Shown here piece after piece: positions 55,230-64,000 of a stretch of DNA of 64,000 bases (position 1 is the stretch's first letter; each line of letters opens with the position of its first letter). The translations under genes were made by a program, and so were the position numbers. Origin of the DNA: Bombyx mori (taxonomy: Eukaryota > Arthropoda > Insecta > Lepidoptera > Bombycidae); the NCBI RefSeq assembly GCF_030269925.1, contig NC_085121.1:5101501-5165500 (forward strand), read 5' to 3'. The notes beneath the pieces are model-generated. The model did no database searches, was not told where the DNA came from, and saw only the letters and a list, made by a program, of their open reading frames with translations.

Positions 55230-55470
55230 AGATACTTCTATAGCCCACCCGATGGTGAATGATTATCATAGTCCGCTCTCTCGGAAAGCTGGAAGGGATA
55301 CTCCTTGGAACTGCGGCACCGTGATAAAAGAGAGTGTTATCTGAGCGATATTACTTGTCCTTTTTCAAACGAAGTACGAAAGCAGTCATTGTTGATGCCC
55401 ATGAGCGACGATAACCACTATAAAGCAGACCGCATGATCCTCTACTTACAAATGCAAAAAAAAGTAAAAT
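55230..55470 (+). repeat. Degenerate family B copy, partly inverted
   Basis: The plus-strand part has TTGTCCTTTTTCAAACGAAG, TTGATGCCCATGAGCGACGA and TCCTCTACTTACAAATGCAA. The stretch 55238-55280 (AGCCCACCCGATGGTGAATG) reads as the opposite strand of the tail. Confidence 0.5.
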
Positions 55471-55752
55471 AAAAATGCACTGTGGTTCGTACGCAATGAT
55501 TCCAGGTAGCGCGTGCACAAGATATTTTCTTGGGATCCAATAGCTACTCAGTGATCGGAAAAATGCCGCATAATCGTTACCAAGAAGAGTGATATGCGAC
55601 AGTCAGACATTATATATGTGTTGTAAAAAATCTGAAAAATCTTGTACTCCTCATGGTATATACACTATTGTCGATGTGTATGATAATAGTTAATCATAAA
55701 ACATAAAACTTTTAAAATTCCTTGCGTAGCACTTGGAACGGCTGCTTAATAT
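55471..55752. other. No gene recognised
   Basis: Short AT-rich interval. Confidence 0.3.
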
Positions 55753-56004
55753 TACTGGTGGTAGGACCTCTTGGGAGTCCACACGGGTAGGTACCACCAC
55801 CCCGCCTATTTCCGCCGTGAAGCAGTAATGCGTTTCGGTTCGAAGGGTGGGGTAGCCGTTGTAACTATACTGAGACCTTAGAACTTATATCTCGAGGTGG
55901 GTGGTGCATTTACGTTGTAGATGTCTATGGGCTCCAGTAACCACTTAACATCAGGTGGGCTGTGAGCTCGTCCAGCCATCTAAGCAATAAAAATAAATAA
56001 AAAT
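55753..56004 (+). mobile_element. Family A SINE
   Basis: Full-size plus-strand copy, from ACTGGTGGTAGGACCTCTTG to CCATCTAAGCAATAAAAATA. Close to consensus. Confidence 0.9.
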
Positions 56005-56688
56005 ATGATAATTCTATAACCGTTATAATATTTTGAGTAGATTTTGGTGAACTTAATGCCATAGAGCATTAGGTATCAGCTAAGCTTCGTTTAAAGTAAT
56101 AAAAAACATTAGTATAGACTTAACACATAAAACATAGATAGTAATTTGCTTCTCTTTCGGCCTATGCTCACAAAACACGTATATTTTTAGCGTATATCTA
56201 TATTTAGTTACACATTAACACGTTGACAAACAGAGATCAAATCTGGTCGTCGTGCTCCGTATAAAATCGTCTTCAAGCACCGTGAGTCATCGATACGACA
56301 GATTTGTGATAACGACGTGGAGCTGTAATGCTTTCAAACGTCCAGAATATATTTCCTGTATGAAAACATTAAGCCTTACAAAAATATTGTGGCTCCCTTC
56401 ACGACTCAAATAATTTATTAAATATTTATATCGTACAAATCGACAAATATTTGTTTGTTTGTGTTTTTTTTCCGCCCGCGAAGTTTGTTCGATTGCGTTG
56501 TGAGGTTGCACAACTGTTGTCGGGAAAGAGATCTTTGGTATTGAACAATAAACGTGCGATATGTATCACGAGAGGCGTCGTCATAAATATGTTATTCGGT
56601 GTATTTCAAAACATTAACATTCATTAGTGTACTCGCATGGGTAGAAGGCGTTATCGTGTCGATTTTTGCTGATGCGTTGCGATCTGTC
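56005..56688. other. No gene recognised
   Basis: AT-rich DNA without support for the minus frame at 56287-56511. Confidence 0.35.
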
Positions 56689-56854
56689 TGCTTAGTGCGA
56701 GTTTTTTACGTTCTCGATAGCGTAAAAGTTAACTCATATTTGTATGGAATGGGATCGTTTGCCTACGTTGGCCGCTAGGGGCGCTGTTCCAACTGCATAC
56801 AAAATTGGGTTAACTTTTACGCTATCGAGAACGTTGAAAAACTCGCACTAAGCA
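56689..56854. mobile_element. MITE with long terminal inverted repeats
   Basis: A 166-bp element. The left arm 56689-56734 (TGCTTAGTGCGAGTTTTTTA, then CGTTCTCGATAGCGTAAAAG) and the right arm 56809-56854 are inverted copies of about 46 bp with a single small indel. The 74-bp centre contains GGCCGCTAGGGGCGCTGTTC. TA at 56694-56695 and 56848-56849 just outside GTGCGAG/CTCGCAC could be a Tc1/mariner-type target duplication, or the TIR may extend further out. No coding capacity. Confidence 0.8.
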
Positions 56855-56864
56855 CACTGAAGGG

Positions 56865-57085
56865 TGGTAAGGCCATCACACAAGACAAATGAGAGTTCAA
56901 TCACATCTGAAGGCGTGACGACCATTTACCAGATGTACCTACAACCTGGTGAGAATCGCTGGGACATGTTGGATGCAGGTGATAACGGACCGGCCGCAGT
57001 TGAGATCGATTGGAGAGGTCTGTGTCCAGCAATGGACAGCTATGTGCTGATAAAACAAGGTGGGCATTTTATATTCCCACTCTAC
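56865..57085 (+). mobile_element. LINE 3' tail fragment
   Basis: A 77-codon frame (56864-57097) ends with DWRGLCPAMDSYVLI; GGTCTGTGTCCAGCAATGGA is the phrase I know from the tails of many lepidopteran retrotransposons. No RT motifs remain. Confidence 0.55.
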
Positions 57086-57097
57086 GTATCCGCTTAA

Positions 57098-58462
57098 TAG
57101 CATTGAGCTTAATTAAAACTACTTTTACGATTTTAATCTCGCTTTTTTTATTATCATTATATCATTCGTATACTTCACAGTTTTCGTAGCCACGGAAGAC
57201 TCGATAAATGAGCCGTGAACATTTTCCCCATTTACAACAAAAATGTTCTGTAAAATTTACAAGATGTTTTGGATTCATCTCAAACTGTCGAGATTTTTAA
57301 AGAGTTCAGCCTCGGGCTGGCATTGAACCGTCTTTGCCAAAGAAGCCGAAATGAGTTGAGTTGGGCTGAATAAGGTGAGTTCATTTTCATTCTAAAACTA
57401 GAAATCTACCAACAGCTAATGTAAAAATTTTCCCGCCTCTCTCTACCGCGATCGTAAGAATATTATCAGCAACCTGTCAAGTTTTCAATAGTATAAAAAG
57501 ACTTGTGTAAAACTTCATATTATTATCATCATTCCAATCGTTTAAAGAAAAGCAATACTCAAACAGATAACTAATGTGATAATGTAAATATGCTCCGTGC
57601 ATTCTACGGCTAACCGCGGCGAACATAACACAGAGGTTGATTGTTTTATTCACACGTTACTCAATAAACTTATTGTTTTACCGATTGTCTTTGTAAACGT
57701 TTATCGTTTTGCGTACGTGTGTGCGTGAGGTCTGTACGCAGGGACGATTACGCAAACCGGCGAGCTTCCCCGAGGAGCGAGGTCGTTGGCAATGGACCCG
57801 GTTCAATGTCACCAAATATATCACCGAGTGCTGAGTAGCGCTCGCGACGTTTTGATACTTTCGTCTTTTTGCACAGATTTAAAGGAATTAATTACAATTT
57901 ATTTTGAAATATTTTTAAATGAAAAGTTTTCTTGTTTTTTATAAATATTTAATTATTTAGGTAATATGTTTTTAATAAGACAGGCCAGGTAACAGTAAAG
58001 CTTAACATTTTGTTTTGATCACGGTATTTATTATTTATTACGCGATAGTGATTTTTTATTTCATTGTCTCAAAAAAATCTAAATTACAAAAAAATGTTGG
58101 CTTTTTTGATACTTAGATAATAATAGTAATAATAATAATAATAATAATATTTATTCATTCAAGCCTCTTAAAATACAAACACGAACAAAAATACTTAACA
58201 CTAGTATAATAATATACATGGCTTTTTTATGAGGTATACAATAACAATATTCCTTATACTTTATAGGCTGAGTTTGACGTTTAAATATTTAAAGGACAAG
58301 CTTATTCTTCAACCGATGCTAAACAGCTCTTAGAAGCAGTCATCACGTGAATGCTACACATGAGAGATGCAGTGTCGAGGTTCTAATTGCATTGGTTTGA
58401 AGGTCACTCTACCATTCAAATATAAATGAATGTTAACTTTGAGAACGTAAGACCATATTGAT
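57098..58462. other. No gene recognised
   Basis: AT-rich except for a CpG-richer patch at 57700-57860 (ACCGGCGAGCTTCCCCGAGG). A TAA/AAT repeat lies at 58117-58150. Confidence 0.35.
58117..58150 (+). repeat. (AAT)n microsatellite
   Basis: Roughly eleven AAT/TAA units with one interruption (TAATAG). Confidence 0.85.
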
Positions 58463-58613
58463 CAAACGAGGCTTGTGGAGAGTATTAAGCGGTAGTCAGC
58501 GGCTTGGCTCTGCCCCTGGCATTGCTGAAGTCCATGGGCGACGGTAACCACTCACCATCAGGTGGGCCGTATGCTCGTCTGCCTACAAGGGCAATAAAAA
58601 AAAAAAAAAAAAA
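58463..58613 (+). mobile_element. Family B LINE 3' end
   Basis: CAAACGAGGCTTGTGGAGAG, TATTAAGCGGTAGTCAGCGG, GGCATTGCTGAAGTCCATGG and CTGCCTACAAGGGCAATAAA with a long A run. The first bases still code FKRGLWRVL-type residues. Confidence 0.88.
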
Positions 58614-58790
58614 ATTACTGGAATCCATTAACAGCGCAACGTTAATGCCTCCATCAAAGTTGAGACATCATGCTTAAATCTTAAATGTAGGACGGCTATC
58701 CCACCCTTCAAAGTGGAACTTATGGCTGCTTTGCGATAGAAACAAGCTGGTAATACGCTCTACCACTAGCAAATTTTCACTCAAATAAGT
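58614..58790 (-). repeat. Degenerate family A copy
   Basis: TTACTGGAATCCATTAACAG, GCGCAACGTTAATGCCTCCA, GGACGGCTATCCCACCCTTC and TGGCTGCTTTGCGATAGAAA. An old minus-strand copy; the family B A run ends exactly at its border, so the LINE tail may have been inserted into it. Confidence 0.55.
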
Positions 58791-59979
58791 TTGATTAGGC
58801 ATCAAAGTGACGTTAAATACTACAAACTCTTTATTTTGCATGTAAACAGCTTAATACAATCTTATAATTTAATATAACAACAAATCCTAAAGTTTTGCTA
58901 CATCTAAAAACAATCTCAACGGTATTATTTAATTTAGTCAATTGCCATGCTTAATTTTGTTCGTAACATAGTAACGTATTGGTTTTCAAACATATCTTAA
59001 AAAAAATCCTTAACGAAAACATAATTTCATTTATTAAATTTATTAATTTATTTAATTTAATTCGTAAATTATTATAATTTAATCTTGTTCAACACAAAGA
59101 AATAATATTAATAGACCAGTTCCTTTGAATTTGTAAATGCTCGATTACAAAAACAATAGCGCATTGTTCTTAGACAGCGGATCAAGACTTATTGAGTGCA
59201 CTATACGGCCGCGCTCCTGACCGGGTCAACGACCGCCGTTTTCGGCAGGCGGCCCAAGTTTCAGCTGTAACGTGATCCTGCACGCACACCATTACTCAAA
59301 CAAGCATAAAACTGACTCACGCGCATGCACACACTCTCATCGATACGACGATCACCGGAAAAGTATTGTCGAAATCATTTATTTTCTGGGTAATTATTAA
59401 AATAATAACAAAATAAATCATGGCTTCAAAATGCTTAGAGATTTATACAAGTATAAATTGCTTCATGTGGTACAAGTTGCTTTAAATCATTTGGCACATG
59501 TTCCGTATGGGTATGAGGTTACTAATTTAATAAATAAATACAAAATTGAGTACATTTTTGAAAAATTGCAATATCTTTCACTTTATCAATACTTGACATT
59601 ATGAACATTACTTTTAAAAACATTAAGAATTTTAATGATACGTAATATTTTATGTACCGAAGTGTCTGTGACTCTGAATCTGAATCCGAAGAATATTCTT
59701 ATAAAAGGTGTCCAAAAGGGTAAGTTGTTTCTTCAACTGACTGAGAATAAGAGAATAAGGCTAGACTAGATATTTATATTTCCGCAACAAACGGTTTGTT
59801 TTGGAAGTTTCCGAGGAGAGCCGTGAACTGAGCGAACTTTGAACTTGAAGTGAACGCACCCTTGACTCGGCCAGTCGCGGTCCCTGGCCTGCTATAATTA
59901 GACTTTCATATTGATAAACGTTCGTATTTTACGCATTATTTTTTTTTGTAACTATTAATAAGTACTTAAACGTATTTAA
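58791..59979. other. No gene recognised
   Basis: AT-rich with GC-richer patches at 59200-59290 (CACTATACGGCCGCGCTCCT) and 59800-59895. No frames of note. Confidence 0.35.
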
Positions 59980-60285
59980 TCTAAATATTAATACGTGAAG
60001 CAAAACTTTGTATGCCTTTTTACGAAAATTGCGCGTACGGAGGCGTATGAAGTTTCCCACACTTATAGAGAAAATAGAGAAGGAGTGCAGAATGTTAATA
60101 TTTTTTTAAATTATGCATAAAAATACATTAAATTAATAAAAAAAACATTACACACACTACAATGTATTTGATACACACACGCATGCATAATAATTGTTTG
60201 TTGTCAAACTTTTCTTATTGCTTATAGTCTATGGTCAAATTCTCAAATAATTGTAGTGAAATGTCGACTACCGGGGGACCACTAG
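59980..60285 (+). mobile_element. Non-autonomous Helitron, type 3
   Basis: Starts TCTAAATATTAATACGTGAA and ends GGGGGACCACTAG before T. Shares ACGTGAAGCAAAAC, CCTTTTTACGAAAATTG, CCCACACTTATAGAGAA and GTCGACTACC(G/T)G-like ends with the copy at 9051-9455, but is about 100 bp shorter owing to a deletion in the right half. Confidence 0.72.
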
Positions 60286-60643
60286 TTCTAATTAATAATT
60301 AAGTTAGGTAGGTTAATAAACTAAAAATCGCTTTGTTTTATTCATAGACATAATATTAAAATGTGATTGCTCACAATCTAGTTTCAGTCATATTTATACA
60401 GTGGTTATACAAATTCAAAAAATTTAAGATTGAAAGAGGACTGTTTGAACTGACTGTTTGACTGTTGACTGATATTTCGTTGTGATATAGGATACAACTC
60501 TTTCTCTTTCTTCTAATATTACCGTTTTTTATATAAATGTAAATTGTGAATAGAATGACAATCAAAGCAAATTGTAATTCTTGACACTTCGCATACTAGT
60601 TTATTTATTTATTTAATTACATAGTTCTGACTTTTAGCTTTTT
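60286..60643. other. No gene recognised
   Basis: AT-rich DNA. Confidence 0.3.
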
Positions 60644-61018
60644 TTAATTGTACGAGATTCTTATTTCGTGCCTATATTGTATTTGAACTGTTCTACGATA
60701 TCTTTTTTTTATTGTCCTTGTAGGCAGACGAGCATACGGCCCACCTGATGTTGAGTGGTTACCGTCGCCCATGGACTTCAGCAATGCCAGGGTCAGATCC
60801 AATCTGCTGCCTGCCGTAAGTATTCTCCACAAGCCTCGTTTGAAGAAGGACATGTCATAGCGCTCGGGAAATACCGTAGAGGAGAGCTCAGTCCAAAGCC
60901 GGATGGTACGTGGCAAAAAAGATCTCTGGAAGCGCACTGTGGATGAACGCAGTGGTTCTAGGTAGTATGGATGAACTCTACTCCTTACCTTAAAGTTGAC
61001 CTTGGCATTTATGCTTGC
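60644..61018 (-). pseudogene. RT C-terminal fragment of family B LINE
   Basis: Minus-strand frame reading KVNFKVRSRVHPYYLEPLRS, TVRFQRSFLPRTIRLWTELS and VFPERYDMSFFKRGLWRILT, close to the copy at 33767-34078. The frame runs open from a stop at about 61019-61021 to 60644, extending past the usual end into the tail and beyond the T run. No catalytic RT motif remains. Confidence 0.8.
60702..61018 (-). mobile_element. Family B LINE 3' end with RT C-terminus
   Basis: Minus-strand element. The T run at 60702-60711 and TTATTGTCCTTGTAGGCAGA form the 3' side, followed by CCCACCTGATGTTGAGTGGT and the coding part. Truncated near 61018. Confidence 0.85.
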
Positions 61019-61743
61019 TTATTCAGCACCTACATCAAACATTTTTCAAATTATCTTTAACGGGAACATTTTAGTAGTCATAGTAGTAATAATAGTTCCG
61101 CAATTTTAATAATATAATAACTAAATAAATGTTTTATTTTTTGACACAGACAAATAGTCTGATTACGTCATTATGCTTGGTGCAGAGCCGTTGCATGACC
61201 ACGACCACTTCAGTTTCGTCGTATTTTTAATTACACTTTTGATTCAACGAATGGCTCCAGATACATTCATAGAAACACTGTATGACAAAAATAAAATGTC
61301 TCAACAGCATTAAGAGGTTGTTCACCCAATATTTGGGCATCGCCCTTCGCTCTTCAGGGACTATCTGTCAAAGGACACGATCTTATGTTTTTAGTTTCTC
61401 GATATTAACGTGGCAAGAGCTCGTAAGCCGAACTGAGAGATGCCACCTGTCAAACACTTGTCGTGACAATTAAGCGTTGTTTGGACTTGTAGCGCGTCTG
61501 CTACGTGTTATCTTAATTCGTCCGTAGCTTTTATATCCTTTGACGTGTAATCTATACTGCTTAGTTGGAGATTTTATTTTTTCGTCCTTGAAGCTGTATC
61601 GCTGCTAGATTCTTTGAAAATTTGTTAAGAATAAATGTAACTATTTACAGGAAAATTGAACTTTAAGTGTATTTTGGCAGTTTAACTGTAACGTGCTTTA
61701 AATGTATGTTGTGTAGTTTATGATTGAGTCATTTTTATATTTA
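61019..61743. other. No gene recognised
   Basis: AT-rich DNA before the mariner. The 63-codon plus frame at 61282-61473 has no domain. Confidence 0.35.
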
Positions 61744-63047
61744 CTTAGTCTGGCCATAAATACTGTTACAATTAAAAATAAACAAAATATTACATTTGAA
61801 TTTGGAATCTCTCATTTTTATATGATTGCTCATTGAGTTTTCTCATTTTGGAGCCAATACATTGTACAATATTTTACGATATTAAAATGGAGTGGGGTGA
61901 TAAAGAAAACCGAATCGCTGTGATTGCATTACACAAAGTAGGTATGGAGCCAAATGCAATTTTTAAAACTCTCCATACGCTTGGTATTAGTAAAATGTTT
62001 GTGTACCGGGCTATAGGTGCAATGAGACCTCCTCTATTTGTGACAGAAAAAGATCTGGCCGTCCACGTAGTGTTCGTACGAAAGAGGTGGTCAAAGCAGT
62101 AAGGCCAAGAATTCGAAGAAATCCTGTCCGAAGCAAAAGATTTTATCTCGGGAGATGAAGATAGCACCTAGAACCATGTCGCGTATTTTAAAAGATGACT
62201 TAGGACTTGCAGCCTATAAGAGACGTACTGGTCATTTCTTAACTGATAATTTAAAAGAGAATAGGGTGGTAAAATCGAAACAACTACTGAAGCGGTACGC
62301 AAAGGGAGGTCATAGAAAATTTTTTTTTACGGATGAGAAAATTTTTACAATTGAGCAACATTTTAACAAACAAAATGACCGTATTTATGCTCAAAGCTCT
62401 AAAGAAGCTTCCCAATTAGTCGACAGAGTGCAACGTGGGCACTATCCGACTTGAGTGATGGTTTGGTGGGGTATTAGCTATGAAGGAGTGACTGGGCCAT
62501 ACTTTTGTGAAAAAGGTATCAAAACATCAGCACAAGTGTATCAAGATACCATTCTTGAGAAGGTAGTGAAACCCCTTAACAACACCATGTTCAATAATCA
62601 AGAATGGTCCTTCCAGCAAGACTCGGCGCCAGGTCATAAAGCTCGGTCTACGCAGTTTTGGTCGGAAACGAACGTTTCGGACTTCATCAGAGCTGAAGAC
62701 TGGCCGTCGTCTAGTCCCGATCTTAATCCGCTGGATTATGATTTATAGTCAGTTTTAGAGAGTACGGCTTGCTCTAAACGCCATGATAATTTGGAGTCCC
62801 TAAAACAATCCGTACGATTGGCAGTGAAAAAATTTTTCCCATGGAAAGAGTGCGTGCTTCTATTGATAACTGGCCTCAACGTTTAAAGGACTGTATTGCA
62901 GCCAATGGAGACCACTTCGAATAAGCTTTTTATACTTTAAATTGTTTTATATTTATGTATTAAACTAACACGCTGTAAAAGTAATAAATATTATTTGCCA
63001 CAATTTATTTGGTTTTCCTTTGTAACAGTATTTATGGCCAGACTAAG
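61744..63047 (+). mobile_element. maT-type mariner with perfect TIRs
   Basis: A 1304-bp element flanked by TA at 61742-61743 and 63048-63049. The first 27 bases (CTTAGTCTGGCCATAAATAC then TGTTACA) are an exact inverted match to the last 27. The transposase frame is on the plus strand. Ends are in better condition than the gene inside, which suggests that it could have been mobilised in trans or that the gene decayed quickly. Confidence 0.93.
61887..62924 (+). pseudogene. mariner transposase pseudogene (DD37D)
   Basis: Starts MEWGDKENRIAVIALHKVG at the ATG at 61887 and ends NGDHFE then TAA at 62922-62924. After KMFVYRAI (near 62014) the frame shifts; the linker GRPRSVRTKEVVKAVR lies in another frame, and it returns near 62135 into REMKIAPRTMSRILKDDLGL. 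FFTDEKIFTIEQ carries the first catalytic Asp. A TGA interrupts after QRGHYPT (62452-62454). FQQDSAPGHKA supplies the second Asp and SSSPDLNPLDYDL the third, 37 residues later. A TAG follows at about 62746, and a last shift near 62830 precedes the C-terminal FPMERVRASIDNWPQRLK. The gene is inactive. Confidence 0.93.
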
Positions 63048-63049
63048 TA

Positions 63050-63408
63050 TATATAAATTACTACTCCAATAATTATATTACGTACGAGTATAATCACCTG
63101 GTTGCGCTGGTTTAGAATTGATATTTTTATTTTCTGAAGATAGCAATACTTTCGGTTTGCAAATCCTGCCCCATCCCTCTCCCGCACATTACCTACCGAC
63201 GCGTGGCGACATCGACACAAGAAGAAAAATGTAATGGCTGAACTATCTATGATCATTCTTAATAGCAAGAAGTAATGAGCCCACCTGAATCGTTTACCCC
63301 CAGCATGTCGAAGTTTTTGCAGGTGTGGGGAGATTGGGGGAAGGATAAGGGGAAGATCTTCTACCGAGCGGGTGATATTGCTCGGTAGACCGACGGTCCG
63401 AATGTTGT
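63050..63408. other. No gene recognised
   Basis: Unique DNA; 63290-63360 is purine-rich (GGGGAGATTGGGGGAAGGAT). Confidence 0.3.
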
Positions 63409-63615
63409 TTTTTTTTTCTACCTAAGCTGAGAGCCTTGAGAGGCTATATCAGCGTAACCTTAACTAGTAGGTGAGCTCACGGGGCTCAACCGGACGACGT
63501 TGCTAACATGAACCCTAGCAAGAGCCGTGCTTCGCAGAATCTACCACCGGATGGGAAACACAACCCACTGAGAAGATCCGGCGAGAAACTCAGTGGGCTG
63601 TATCTGAGGGTTGGA
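63409..63615 (-). repeat. Family C repeat
   Basis: T run, CTACCTAAGCTGAGAGCCTT, GGTGAGCTCACGGGGCTCAA, CATGAACCCTAGCAAGAGCC and CACTGAGAAGATCCGGCGAG, i.e. the reverse complement of the family at 7486 and 23104. The plus frame at 63508 (starts MNPSKSRASQNL) is the same shadow frame as in the 23104 copy. Confidence 0.8.
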
Positions 63616-64000
63616 TGTTGTTCTTCGGAATTTGTATATATGCAAGCTTATCTTGAAAATGTCGTAAGCGAGATTCAGGCATCTGTCAAATATCTTGCGT
63701 TGTATGATGGCTACCCTCTACACAGGTAATAATGTCCTGTTGAGGTGCTATAAAAATTCTTAACAGATTGCGATGCAGTTTGAGAGGTTTTCGGGTCAAA
63801 AAATCCGTTCTCCAGGGCTTTCACATGTAATTGTTTGGATGGTTTTTGCTAGAACGAATCTCTTTTGATATACACCTCGCTTTAGTTCAGAAGACAGTTT
63901 AAAGTTTATTAGGGTTGTCAAAAATCGTCTTGGCGCTTTTCATGACCAATTTCACTAGCGCTATTTTACTGTCTTGTAAACCAATATGCCTTGACTAGCA
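63616..64000. other. No gene recognised
   Basis: Unique sequence to the window end with no supported feature. Confidence 0.3.

Noticed and set aside
1..64000. CRISPR arrays, rRNA genes, bacterial operons or telomeric TTAGG arrays
   Set aside because: No regularly spaced repeats, rRNA-like blocks, dense gene packing or TTAGG runs are visible.

Overview
This window reads as AT-rich eukaryotic nuclear DNA from a lepidopteran insect, most likely a silkworm (Bombyx). There are no operons, no ribosome binding sites and no long host ORFs. Instead there are many copies of repeats that I recognise as typical of silkworm and moth genomes: a very abundant short SINE-like element with a TTTATTGCTTAGATGG / CCATCTAAGCAATAAA end (called family A here, Bm1-type), 3' ends of several non-LTR retrotransposons, Helitrons with TCTATATATA...CTAG ends, and mariner elements of the maT (DD37D) type. 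Family names are from memory and were not checked by a database search.

Layout. 1-1.4 kb: decayed mariner. 2.2-3.2 kb: 5'-truncated LINE with a reverse transcriptase C-terminal region. 3.5-8.3 kb: mostly unique AT-rich DNA with a family C repeat at 7.5 kb. 8.3-9.5 kb: SINE and Helitron. 11-14.9 kb: hairpin, tRNA-derived SINE, family A and B copies and a nearly intact mariner with one stop and one frameshift. 15.7-20.5 kb: dense cluster of LINE tails, a Helitron, SINEs and an RTE-like C-terminal ORF. 20.5-23 kb: mainly unique DNA. 23-31.7 kb: family C and A copies, LINE tails, a short palindrome with 8-bp direct repeats and a TTAA-flanked MITE-like element. 32.9-35.5 kb: fold-back and nested SINEs, a LINE tail and an RTE-type tail. 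35.7-38.4 kb: degenerate SINEs and unique DNA. 38.4-40.2 kb: a CpG-richer stretch with a TATA/initiator pair, a possible signal-peptide first exon and two CRE palindromes; this is the best candidate for a host gene start. 40.2-45.8 kb: SINEs, two Helitron families and a LINE tail. 46-54.8 kb: mostly unique, with one perfect 20-bp-stem hairpin. 54.8-58.8 kb: SINEs, a long-TIR MITE and LINE tails. 59.9-61 kb: Helitron and LINE C-terminus. 61.7-63.05 kb: mariner with a perfect TIR and TA flanks but a broken transposase gene. 63.4-63.6 kb: family C.

No host gene can be followed across several exons. The window is best read as intergenic or large-intron DNA, possibly the 5' part of one plus-strand gene starting near 38.47 kb. 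The transposase and reverse transcriptase fragments are all broken or truncated, so the mobile elements here are relics or non-autonomous copies. I found no clearly new functional system; the most interesting signals are the putative first exon, the compact palindromes and the recurrent fold-back SINE structures.
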